The notes under the pieces are model-generated. The model had not been told where the DNA came from. It did no database searches and saw only the letters and a program-made list of their open reading frames with translations. A stretch of 39,183 nucleotides of DNA from Paracoccaceae bacterium (GTDB lineage: Bacteria; Pseudomonadota; Alphaproteobacteria; Rhodobacterales; Rhodobacteraceae). Both the position numbers and the translations under genes were made by a program. Positions 1 to 7,439 of the stretch are shown one piece after another. The stretch's first letter is position 1. Every line of letters begins with the position of its first letter. The stretch is taken from the NCBI GenBank assembly GCA_026417295.1, contig JAOADN010000018.1, positions 1 through 39,183 of the forward strand. The letters run 5' to 3'.

Positions 1-70
1 CGCCGGCGCCCGGCCGCGCGCCCGCGCCCGCGGCAGGGGCGGCAGCGAGGGAAACCCGGCCTGAGACCGC

Positions 71-99
71 GCGAAGCCGCGCGCCCCCGCGCGCTTCGC
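71..99 (-). terminator. Candidate terminator stem-loop after the glycosyltransferase gene
   Basis: A GC-rich inverted repeat has a left arm at 71-83 and a right arm at 88-99. The arms pair GCGAAG and CGCGCG with one bulged C around a CCCC loop. It lies about 20 nt beyond the stop codon of the minus-strand glycosyltransferase gene. No clear U-tract follows, so this could equally be an RNA-stabilising hairpin. Bases 1-70 show nothing else I can name. Confidence 0.45.
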
Positions 100-118
100 C
101 TTCCCCCGGACCGGGGCT

Positions 119-2389
119 TCAGTGATTGGCCTCGCCCGCGTGTTCGACGGTGAAGAAGAAGTCGGGCGGCAGATCGGGGTTCAGCGCGATCTCGTCGGGG
201 ATCACCTGGGGGCCGGCGCTGAACACGGCAGCACCGAAATGCGCCTGCATCCGCGTGAGCCGCCGCATCCGCTCGCCCGTCAGCTCGTCATAGAGCGCGC
301 GCTGGTCGGGCCGCGCCAGAAGCTCGGCGATCCTCGCGCGGTGGCGCGCCACACAGTCCTCGTGCGCCGCCCGGATCTCGGGGTCGGCGAGAAGGCGGCC
401 CATCTCGGCCTCGAGACGCGGCAGCATCCGCTGGATCGAGGTGTCGCGGTCGCTGTTGTGATTCATGCGGAACCAGTAGTTGACCCCCTGGTCGCGGTCG
501 ACATGGTTCACCCGGCCGCGGTCGCGCTTGACGAGGAAGCTTTCGGGCGAGCGCACGGCATAGTGGTTGAGCTGCGCCCAGTCGTAGCCGTAGGTGGCCA
601 CGGTGGACCGCCAGCCGTTGCGCAGCATGCCCTGCGGCATCGGCCGGCCCGAGCCGTTCAGCCAGCGGATCTTGTCCCAGTGCTCGGCATTCAGGCCCTT
701 GGGGCGATGGACGCCGAACTTGCGGAAGATCTCGGTATTGCGGAAGAGCGTCTTGAAGCCCCAGGCCTGATGCGGCTTGCGCACCAGCTCGGGGGCGCAG
801 CGGTCGAACTGGGCGATGACCGGGCGGTCGGCGAAGGCGCAGACGCCGGAATCGCCGAAGAGCCGCCAGGTCAGGCTGATCATGTTGGCCTCGCCCGCCG
901 CGGCATAGAGCGCAGCCAGCGTGCCGTCGCCGATCCTGACATTGATGAACTCGTCGACGTCCATGCAGATCAGCCAGTCGGCGTCGCGGATCACCGGCTC
1001 GCTCTCGGCCGCCTGCAGGGCGACGTGCTGCGGCCGGTCCGTGCCGCCCGGGCGCCAGGGATTGGCGCGGTGGTGGCACAGGCCCTTGCGTTCCAGAAGG
1101 GCGAGGAAGCTGTCGGTGCCGTCCGTGCAGTCGTTGGTGTAGACGAGGATCTCGCTGACCCCGATCATGCGGTGATAGGCGACCCATTCCAGGATGAAGG
1201 GCCCCTCGTTCTTCATCGTCGTCACGATTGCGGTGCTCAGCGCATGATGCGGCTTGTCCGCCGGGGGGCGCATGGCGCCCGCCGGGGCCCGCACCGGTTC
1301 GTGGCCGAAATGGTCGCGGGCCAGCGCGAGCAGGGCCTCGTCCTCGACCAGCGCGCTGCGCGGCACCAGCCGCGCCGTCGGCTGGCCCGGCACACGGATC
1401 GCCATCGCCCGGGCGAAGCGGGCGACGGGCGCGTCCGCGGGCGTCTCGGCCACCCGGACGATCCGCCAGAGGCGGTCGAGCCCGGCCCTGCCGGGCGCCA
1501 CGCCCCAGCGCACGAGGTCGCGCGGGGCATCGAACTGCCGGCAGACGTGATCGCCGAAGCGCGCCTCGCGGCCCGCACGGACGCGCCAGGGATAGGTCAT
1601 CGTTCCCGCCAGGCGGATCACCCCGCCCGGCGCGGTCTGGCACAGGTCGAAGGCGTTCGGCCCCCCGGGCAGGAGGATGTCGGTGACATCGAGGGCAAGC
1701 ACGGCCCGCGCCGCGGCGAGGAAGCGCCATTTCAGCGCCTCGTGGATGAGCGGCTCGCCGAAGCCCGACCGCCAGGGATCGGGCGCGGGCGGTGTCATCC
1801 GGCCGCGTCCGGGGGCGGCGGGGGCGGCGAAGACGTGGCTCAGGGCCGCTTCGCCGGGCCGGCCGAGCGGCAAGGGGCTGCGCACCAGAAGGACGACCAT
1901 GCCGAGGGGCCGCGCCGCCGCCTCGAGCGCGGCCGCGAAGGCCCGGTCGGCCTCGGGCCCGCGGTCGATGATCAGGGCGCCGTCGGCGCCGTGGACGCGG
2001 GCATGGAAGGCCAGCCATTCGCCGACCTGCGCGGCCGTCTCGTCGATGCGGCTGCCCAGAAGGACGTTGCGGCCGCAGAGGATCTCGTGCTCGGCCGGCT
2101 GGTGGGTCAGCTCCAGCCGGCCGCCCGCGGCCAGCGCCAGCGGCCCCGGCCCCCGCAGCACGGCCAGCGCCGCCCCGGCGACCTCGGTCACCGAAGCGAC
2201 CTGCATGCAGCCGGCCGGGGCGGGCAGGGCCAGCGCCGCCGCCCGCGTGCCCGCCCCGAAGAGGCAGCGCAGGCTCCAGTCCGGGCAGCGCACGCAGTCG
2301 AGGATCCGCGTCACGCCGCCGGCGCCGACCTCGCGCGTGCCGAGCATGCGGTGAACCAGCCGCCCCTCGCCCCGGCCGGGTGCCGTCAT
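119..2389 (-). CDS. Two-domain glycosyltransferase (family 2 / DUF23-like) with degenerate N-terminal copy
   Basis: A 756-residue protein. The C-terminal half (about 385-650) is a GT-A glycosyltransferase of the Glyco_tranf_2_4 type. It starts with TAIVTTMKNEGPFILEW and carries a metal-binding DxD in MDVDEF (D477, D479). The N-terminal half (about 105-330) aligns by eye with the same domain: VLLGSRIDETAAQVGEWLAFH matches the domain start, and ALDVTD (234-237) sits where DVDE should be. The first copy therefore looks like a non-catalytic duplicate. The start is the ATG overlapping the stop of the upstream GSCFA gene (ATGA), so the two are translationally coupled. With the SGNH and GSCFA genes it probably modifies a surface glycan; acceptor and donor are unknown. 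No signal peptide or membrane segment is evident. Confidence 0.8.
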   Translation of the reverse strand: MTAPGRGEGRLVHRMLGTREVGAGGVTRILDCVRCPDWSLRCLFGAGTRAAALALPAPAGCMQVASVTEVAGAALAVLRGPGPLALAAGGRLELTHQPAEHEILCGRNVLLGSRIDETAAQVGEWLAFHARVHGADGALIIDRGPEADRAFAAALEAAARPLGMVVLLVRSPLPLGRPGEAALSHVFAAPAAPGRGRMTPPAPDPWRSGFGEPLIHEALKWRFLAAARAVLALDVTDILLPGGPNAFDLCQTAPGGVIRLAGTMTYPWRVRAGREARFGDHVCRQFDAPRDLVRWGVAPGRAGLDRLWRIVRVAETPADAPVARFARAMAIRVPGQPTARLVPRSALVEDEALLALARDHFGHEPVRAPAGAMRPPADKPHHALSTAIVTTMKNEGPFILEWVAYHRMIGVSEILVYTNDCTDGTDSFLALLERKGLCHHRANPWRPGGTDRPQHVALQAAESEPVIRDADWLICMDVDEFINVRIGDGTLAALYAAAGEANMISLTWRLFGDSGVCAFADRPVIAQFDRCAPELVRKPHQAWGFKTLFRNTEIFRKFGVHRPKGLNAEHWDKIRWLNGSGRPMPQGMLRNGWRSTVATYGYDWAQLNHYAVRSPESFLVKRDRGRVNHVDRDQGVNYWFRMNHNSDRDTSIQRMLPRLEAEMGRLLADPEIRAAHEDCVARHRARIAELLARPDQRALYDELTGERMRRLTRMQAHFGAAVFSAGPQVIPDEIALNPDLPPDFFFTVEHAGEANH

Positions 2390-3528
2390 CGGCCGCCCTC
2401 GCGGGCCTGGCGGCGTTCGGCGCGCGCGGCCTTGCGCTCCTGCCGGGCGGCGCGGCGGGCCTGGCGCTCGTCGTGCCGGTCGCCGCCGTCGCGGCCGGCG
2501 GCCAGGGCCGCGCCCGATCCCTCTGACCCGGGCCCGCCCGTCCCGGCGCCGTCGGCCCCGGCATCTTCGGCCCCGGCGCCGAGATGGGCCCCGACGAAGA
2601 CCCGCATCACCCGCGCCACCCCGGCCTCGGTCACGCTGCGCAGGTTGGGCTCGAAGAAGGCCGCCCCGCCGCGCGCGGAGGTGACGATCTCGTAGGAGGG
2701 GAAGTAGTCGGCCCAGGGATGGTCGGCGCAGATCTCGCCGGCGCAGGCGCGCAGGACCGACTTTGAATAGACGGTGGCCGGCAGGACATGGGCCTCCGAG
2801 GCGGTGGCCGTCAGCGGCACGGGCGAGACGGTGAGCAGCACCCGCAGGGCGGGGTTCAGCGCCCTGAGCCGGGCCAGCGCCGCCAGCAGGTCGTCGCGCA
2901 CCTCGGCCAGGCGGAAGTTGACGAAGGCATGGATCGCCGGGTCGAAGCGGCCGGCGATGGTGCCCGGCGCGGTGGCATAGACGCGGCCCGTCGGGCGGTG
3001 CATCCAGGCCTCGGTCAGGCCGAGGGTGAAGATGAAGACGTCGGCCTGCGCGAAGACCTCGCGCACGCGCGCGAGGTGCGCTGCCCGCGCGGCCGCGACC
3101 TCGGCCGCGCTTGCCATGCCGCCCGGCGCGATGTTGGGGCGCAGCGCGTCGTAGAAGCGCCCGTCGCGCTCCCATACCGAATCGAAGGCGGGTGCGCCCT
3201 CCCAGGCCTCGTCCAGAAGCTGGCGCAGCTGGCGCGTGGTGTAGATGTTGCCGTAGCGCGCCGAATAGAGGCCGTAGCCCCGCGCCGCCGCCTCGTCCGG
3301 GTCGAGCCCCGGCGGGGCGGGCTCGGCATCCAGCACGTTGAAGCCGTTGCGGCGCAGCGCACGCCCGACATGCTGGGCAAAGCAGGACCCCGCGGTGACG
3401 ATCCGGTCCGACGGCGCGAGCAGCCAGCGCGGGCGGTAGAGGTCGGGCGGCGGATAGGGCGCCTCGGCAAGGCCGGTGCGCCAGAAGGCCCGCGGCGCCA
3501 GTCCCTGGTAGGGTGAGATCCGGTCCAT
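2386..3528 (-). CDS. GSCFA-family protein (SGNH-like esterase/acyltransferase fold)
   Basis: A 380-residue protein containing the family's defining motif: IVTAGSCFAQHVGRAL, with GSCFA at residues 47-51 and Ser48 as the presumed nucleophile. It continues with the GNIYTTRQLRQLL, TLGLTEAW and VSPVPL blocks typical of the family. About 60 C-terminal residues are rich in Arg, Ala and Gly and look disordered. GSCFA proteins are related to SGNH/GDSL hydrolases and often lie in polysaccharide loci; their reaction is not well defined. The ATG at 3528 has a GGGAG ribosome site on the minus strand. Its stop overlaps the glycosyltransferase start by four bases. A degenerate paralogue lies two genes upstream. 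Confidence 0.85.
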   Translation of the reverse strand: MDRISPYQGLAPRAFWRTGLAEAPYPPPDLYRPRWLLAPSDRIVTAGSCFAQHVGRALRRNGFNVLDAEPAPPGLDPDEAAARGYGLYSARYGNIYTTRQLRQLLDEAWEGAPAFDSVWERDGRFYDALRPNIAPGGMASAAEVAAARAAHLARVREVFAQADVFIFTLGLTEAWMHRPTGRVYATAPGTIAGRFDPAIHAFVNFRLAEVRDDLLAALARLRALNPALRVLLTVSPVPLTATASEAHVLPATVYSKSVLRACAGEICADHPWADYFPSYEIVTSARGGAAFFEPNLRSVTEAGVARVMRVFVGAHLGAGAEDAGADGAGTGGPGSEGSGAALAAGRDGGDRHDERQARRAARQERKAARAERRQAREGGR

Positions 3529-3540
3529 TCCGCCGCTCCC

Positions 3541-4317
3541 TCAGTGCAGCCTGTCCTGCAGCGCGCGGCCGATCAGCGGCCAGAGCGCCGCGCCGTAGTC
3601 GCCGTTCATGTGCGAGGCGTCGGTGCCGCCGCCCTCGCCGCCGATCAGGCGCGAGGCCTCGCGGTTGAATTCGGCGCGCGTCATGATCCCGTGTTCGACC
3701 GTCTCGGCGGGCTGGGCGACGAAGACGGCGTGCGGCGCCAGCGCCGCCGCCACCGCCTCGGCGAACAGGGCCCCGATCGCCTCGCCGTCCCCGGCCGAGG
3801 CGGCCGCGTCCCAGCCGTAGTCGGCCGTGCCGGCCGGGGCGGTGCGCGCCCAGGCGGCCCAGTGCGGCTCGGCCACCGCGATCACCGGACGCCCGGCCGC
3901 CCCGGCGATCGTCGCGGCAAGTTCGGCCATGCGGGTGGCCGCATAGCGTTCGGTCATGAAGGCCAGCGCGAAGGCGGGGTGGACCAGCGTCTTGCCCGGC
4001 GTGCCGTTCAGCCCGACCCAGGCATGGGTCCTGTAGAAGCGCAGGATGCGCTTGCTCGACACGTTCAGCCCGACCAGCAGGAAGGCGTCGTGTTCCTCGA
4101 GCACGATGCGGTCCTGCCCGCCCGAGATGGTGCGGAAGTGGTCGGCGACGGCCGCCTTGCGCGGCACCAGCGCGCCGTCCTCGAGCCGCAGGTGGCGCAG
4201 CCCGTCGGCCGGGGCGCCGAAGAAGACGGGCGCGATCCCGTCGGGCCCCGCCGCGGCCCAGCCGAGCTTGAGCGCCGCGATGTGGGAATTGCCGATCACG
4301 CAGAGCCGCAGCGCCAT
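3541..4317 (-). CDS. SGNH/GDSL-type hydrolase-like protein
   Basis: A 258-residue protein starting MALRLCVIGNSHIAALKLGW. GNSH with Ser11 is the block I nucleophile motif, and near the end TDASHMNGDYG supplies the block V Asp233/His236 pair. These features fit a small SGNH hydrolase of the type found beside glycan-modification genes, possibly an O-acetylesterase or acyltransferase; the substrate is unknown. I chose the ATG at 4317 because it overlaps the upstream gene's stop by one base (TGATG) and precedes block I closely. A longer in-frame extension to 4635 is only an open frame through the neighbour. Twelve bases separate it from the GSCFA gene. No signal peptide is seen, suggesting a cytoplasmic site of action. 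Confidence 0.7.
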   Translation of the reverse strand: MALRLCVIGNSHIAALKLGWAAAGPDGIAPVFFGAPADGLRHLRLEDGALVPRKAAVADHFRTISGGQDRIVLEEHDAFLLVGLNVSSKRILRFYRTHAWVGLNGTPGKTLVHPAFALAFMTERYAATRMAELAATIAGAAGRPVIAVAEPHWAAWARTAPAGTADYGWDAAASAGDGEAIGALFAEAVAAALAPHAVFVAQPAETVEHGIMTRAEFNREASRLIGGEGGGTDASHMNGDYGAALWPLIGRALQDRLH

Positions 4318-5354
4318 CAGGAGAAGGCCTCCAGGAGCTCGTCCTCGCAGACGATGCGGGCCTCGGCCTGGCGGGCCTTGCGCCCGCGCCGCCCGCCGCG
4401 CCCGGGCTTTCCCGCGCGGCGGCGGGGGGCATCGGCGCCGGCGGCCTCGGTGCCGCCCGTCGGGGCGACGGAGGCGGCACCGGACGGCTGGATGAGGTCG
4501 AGGATGTCCTCGCCCCCGACGAGGCGGGCCACCGCCGCGGCGATGCGCGCCCGGTCGGGATGGTCGGGCGGCAGGGCGGCATGGCGGGCGACGAGGTGAT
4601 CGAGGACGGGATCGTGGACCACGCCGTCCCCGCACGCGGCCCAGCGCGCCGCCGCCGCCCGGAGAGGCGCCGGCACCTCGCCCGCCGTCCCGCCGGCCCC
4701 GGCATCGGCAAGGACGATGCGGATCACGGCGCCGGGCCGGGCCGCCAGGAGCCCCGCGCGCAGCGCCGCGAAGCCCGCGTCCAGCGCCTCTTCCGTCTCG
4801 GGCGCCGGGGCGAGGCGCAGCCCCTTGGGCAGCGCCACGCCGGGCGGGGCCGGGGGATAGATCGTGCCGTCCGCCGCGTCGGCCAGCGCCGCGACGCGCC
4901 AGAGGGGAAGGACGACCGTCGCGGCCCGGCGCAGGACATCGGCGGTGGCGGCGAGATGGGCGCGCCGATAGGCCTCGGCCTGCGCCCGGTCCGGCAGGCC
5001 GCAGGGCTCGACCGCGGCGCGCAGCCCGTCGATGACCGTGCCGTCGGGCTGGGGCCAGAAGACGTGCCGCGGCAGGGCGCCGCCCAGCGCCTGGGCGACG
5101 AGCTGGGCCACCGCCCGCACCTCGCCCAGTTCGCCCGCCCGCACCGAGGAGGCGCCGTAATGGAAGCGCGCGGCCAGACCCGCCGAGACCTGCTTCGGCG
5201 CCGGCTCGGCCTCGAGCGGATCGAGCCCCGCCTGCCGCAGGAGCGCAAAGGGAGACCGGCCGGGCGCTCCGCCCAGCACGGCGATCCCCGCGGTCGCCGC
5301 GGGGCCCGCGGGCCGCGGCTCCGGCGCGACCGGACCGGCGGTTTCGTCAGACAT
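4317..5354 (-). CDS. Degenerate GSCFA paralogue lacking the GSCFA motif
   Basis: A 345-residue protein. It has no recognisable catalytic motif but aligns collinearly with the GSCFA protein two genes downstream. GIAVLGGAPGRSP (23-35) takes the place of RIVTAGSCFAQHV, so Ser and Cys become Gly and Ala. LEAEPAP matches LDAEPAP. DGTVIDGLRAAVEPCGLP matches DGRFYDALRPNIAPGGMA, and the TLGLTEAW block is replaced by PLWRVAAL. I infer a catalytically inactive partner or scaffold made by duplication. The tail (about 300-345) is rich in Arg, Gly and Lys. The ATG at 5354 follows an AAGAGG site; a GTG at 5387 is an alternative. It heads the minus-strand module. Confidence 0.6.
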   Translation of the reverse strand: MSDETAGPVAPEPRPAGPAATAGIAVLGGAPGRSPFALLRQAGLDPLEAEPAPKQVSAGLAARFHYGASSVRAGELGEVRAVAQLVAQALGGALPRHVFWPQPDGTVIDGLRAAVEPCGLPDRAQAEAYRRAHLAATADVLRRAATVVLPLWRVAALADAADGTIYPPAPPGVALPKGLRLAPAPETEEALDAGFAALRAGLLAARPGAVIRIVLADAGAGGTAGEVPAPLRAAAARWAACGDGVVHDPVLDHLVARHAALPPDHPDRARIAAAVARLVGGEDILDLIQPSGAASVAPTGGTEAAGADAPRRRAGKPGRGGRRGRKARQAEARIVCEDELLEAFS

Positions 5355-5451
5355 GCCCGCGCCTCTTCTTCGTTCGGCGTTTTCCACAGACTAGAGCGGT
5401 TTTTGCGGCGTGCGAAGCGGTTTTCGGCGCGTCTGCCCGGGCGGCCCCGGC

Positions 5452-5502
5452 GCTGCGGCCGGGCTGCCGGGCGCGCGGGGGCCGCGCGGCCCCCGGGGCG
5501 CC
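5452..5502. repeat. 51-bp direct repeat, copy 1
   Basis: Identical over 51 bp to 5568-5618, with an imperfect match continuing about 20 bp to the left, giving a period of 116 bp. Each copy contains the perfect 18-bp palindrome GGGGGCCGCGCGGCCCCC (here 5477-5494). Between the copies lies another perfect palindrome, CGTCCCGCGGGACG (5533-5546). The pair fills most of the gap between the GSCFA-like gene and tetR. It could act as a strong bidirectional stem-loop. Confidence 0.85.
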
Positions 5503-5567
5503 GCCGTCGACCTTCCGGGGTGTTCCACGGGGCGTCCCGCGGGACGTCTGCCGGGGACGGCCCGGGT

Positions 5568-5618
5568 GCTGCGGCCGGGCTGCCGGGCGCGCGGGGGCCG
5601 CGCGGCCCCCGGGGCGCC
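5568..5618. repeat. 51-bp direct repeat, copy 2, next to the tetR stop codon
   Basis: Second exact copy of the 51-bp unit, with its palindrome at 5593-5610. It begins six bases beyond the stop codon of the minus-strand TetR gene, so it may serve as that gene's terminator. Exact identity of the two copies suggests recent duplication or gene conversion. Confidence 0.85.
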
Positions 5619-5624
5619 CCTTCC

Positions 5625-6239
5625 TCAGCCGGCCGCCGCAGCAGCGACGAGCGCCATGTGCCGGCGCAGGGACTCCATAAGGGTTTCAATCACCTGCCCG
5701 TCGTCCTTCACGAATTCGATGAACATCATGTTGATGTCGTTGAAGACGATCTCGCCGAGGGTCCGGGGATCGACGCCCTGCCGCACCCGCCCGCGCGCCT
5801 GCAGCGCGGCGACGAGCCGGCAGATCTGGTCGGTCAGGCTTCGGTCGAGCGCGGTATAGGTGGCCGAGAACCTGGCCCCCGGCGCCGCGATCGACTGGGC
5901 CATGGCGGTGCGCCACATGGCCTTGGACAGGTAGTGCAGCGAATGGGCGTAGTAGGCCCCGACCAGGGCATTCAGGGCCGCCTCGATGTCGTCCGGCGGG
6001 TCGGCCAGCAGCGCCTCGCCCTCGGCCAGCACCTCCTCGACCTCCATCGCGACGATCGCAAGCAGCACGTCGCCCTTGGTCTCGAAATGGTTGTAGACGG
6101 TTCCGGGCGACATGCGCGCATCCTGCGCGATGTCCTCGATGCGCACCGCATCATAGCCCGCGGCGCGGAACAGGCGCGAGGCGCTGTCCAGGATGCGGCG
6201 GCTCCGGTCCGCCTTGTTCAGGGCACGCAGTCCGGCCAT
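5625..6239 (-). CDS. TetR/AcrR-family transcriptional regulator
   Basis: A 204-residue protein. The N-terminal helix-turn-helix domain (about 10-60) reads RRILDSASRLFRAAGYDAV then IAQDARMSPGTVYNHFETKGDVL, the classic TetR recognition-helix pattern. The rest is a helical ligand-binding and dimerisation domain with no recognisable ligand signature. It is divergent from the ABC importer, with 114 bp between the start codons. Repeated ACTTCAA motifs lie 19-45 bp upstream of its own start, so autoregulation and control of the importer are likely. The ATG at 6239 has only a weak ribosome site. Confidence 0.9.
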   Translation of the reverse strand: MAGLRALNKADRSRRILDSASRLFRAAGYDAVRIEDIAQDARMSPGTVYNHFETKGDVLLAIVAMEVEEVLAEGEALLADPPDDIEAALNALVGAYYAHSLHYLSKAMWRTAMAQSIAAPGARFSATYTALDRSLTDQICRLVAALQARGRVRQGVDPRTLGEIVFNDINMMFIEFVKDDGQVIETLMESLRRHMALVAAAAAG

Positions 6240-6257
6240 GGGCGATTTCTCAAGTCC

Positions 6258-6283
6258 ACTTCAAGTTTGACATTGACTTCAAA
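6258..6283. promoter_or_regulatory. Candidate TetR operator between tetR and the ABC importer
   Basis: ACTTCAA occurs twice in direct orientation, at 6258-6264 and 6276-6282, 18 bp apart. The second copy overlaps an inverted repeat TTTGA-N8-TCAAA (6266-6283). A TTGACA hexamer (6267-6272), a possible -35 element for the importer, is embedded in it. The short AT-rich island in otherwise GC-rich DNA and its position between divergent genes suggest the TetR binding site. This is inferred from position and symmetry only. Confidence 0.45.
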
Positions 6284-6353
6284 AATCGGCCCCGGCAATC
6301 CTCTTTCCCGGACGCGCAGGCACAGGCGCGCCGGACCCAGCAGGAGAGACGGA

Positions 6354-7415
6354 ATGATTCCCAGGACACGCATCGAGGTGCTGCCCCTTGCCGCCGTCGC
6401 GGTGCTTTCCCTTGGCCCGTCCGCCGGCGCGGCGGAGCTCAACGCGCTCGTCTGGTGCGACCACACCGATCCGGCGTTGCTCGAACCCTTCGAGACCGCC
6501 CATGGCGTGACCGTGAACGTCAAGGAATACGAGGGGACGGCGGCGGGCCTGACGCTCCTGCAGCAGTCCCAGCCCGGCGACTGGGACGTGCTGGTGATCG
6601 ATGCCGTGGATGTCGGCCGCGCGGTGGATGCGGGCTTCCTGGCCGAGATGCCGGCAGAGGCGCTGCCGACGGCGGACTTCTTCCCCGGCCTGGCGATGGA
6701 AGAGAACAACACGCGCGACGGCAGGACCTATGCCGTGACCGAGAAGTTCGGCTACAACACGATCGCCTTCGACAGGACGAAGGTCGATCCCGCCGACATG
6801 GAAGACATGGCGAGCCTCACCTCGGGCAAGTATGACGGGCGGATCGGCATCTACGACTACTACCTGCCGGTGATCGGGCTTGTCGCGCTGGGCCAGGGGA
6901 TCGCGACCGCCGACATCACCGCGGAGAATCTCGGGTCGCTCAGGGCGCCGCTCGCAGCGCTGCGCAAGGCGGCGCGCCAGGTCTCGGACGTGGTCGCCTC
7001 GCAGACGGCCCTCGCCACGGGCGAGGTCGACATCATCGTCGGCGGCGGCGAATGGCTGACGGCGGTGCTGATGCAGGACAACCCCAACCTCGACTGGACG
7101 ATCCCGCGGCAGGGCGGGCTGCGCTGGGCGCAGTCGATCGGCGTGGTCGCGGGGTCGCGCAACCCCGATCTGGCGCTGGAATTCGTGAAGTACATCGTCT
7201 CGCCCGAAGGGCAGGCGCGGCTGGCCACCAGTTCCTGCTACTGGGGGATGCCGGCCAATGCCAGGGCGGGGGATCTGCTGACGGACGAGCAGAAGGCGGT
7301 GCTGCGCTGGGACCGGCAGCCCGAATACCTGGCGCGGGCGCAGCTCTACCCGATTCCGGATGCGGCGCTCGACAGCGCCATGCAGGACATGTGGACCGAG
7401 ATGCTGAACCAGTAG
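6354..7415 (+). CDS. ABC transporter periplasmic substrate-binding protein (PotD-like)
   Basis: A 353-residue protein with a signal peptide ending near AGAAE (residue about 27). The mature part has the family 1 solute-binding layout. FGYNTIAFDRTKV and YWGMPANA resemble binding proteins of the polyamine/putrescine PotD-PotF group. AGGAG at 6342-6346 sits seven bases before the ATG. It is the first gene of an operon whose remaining genes are two permeases, an ATPase and a hydrolase. The ligand cannot be read from sequence: PotD-like clusters import polyamines but also opines, amino acids or other organic cations. Control by the divergent TetR gene is likely. Confidence 0.88.
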   Translation: MIPRTRIEVLPLAAVAVLSLGPSAGAAELNALVWCDHTDPALLEPFETAHGVTVNVKEYEGTAAGLTLLQQSQPGDWDVLVIDAVDVGRAVDAGFLAEMPAEALPTADFFPGLAMEENNTRDGRTYAVTEKFGYNTIAFDRTKVDPADMEDMASLTSGKYDGRIGIYDYYLPVIGLVALGQGIATADITAENLGSLRAPLAALRKAARQVSDVVASQTALATGEVDIIVGGGEWLTAVLMQDNPNLDWTIPRQGGLRWAQSIGVVAGSRNPDLALEFVKYIVSPEGQARLATSSCYWGMPANARAGDLLTDEQKAVLRWDRQPEYLARAQLYPIPDAALDSAMQDMWTEMLNQ

Positions 7416-7439
7416 CGGGCGGGCCGGGGGGCTTCCGCG

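Noticed and set aside
119-4711. A continuous minus-strand open frame of 1530 codons spanning four genes
   Set aside because: Only its 3' part (119-2389) encodes a recognisable protein. The rest is Arg/Ala/Pro-rich and overlaps GSCFA and SGNH genes in better-supported frames; long empty frames are expected at this G+C content.
5625-6239. This TetR as the regulator of the TAAC-N6-GTTA operators
   Set aside because: Its own promoter region lacks that palindrome and instead carries ACTTCAA repeats, so the regulator of the catabolic block is probably encoded elsewhere.
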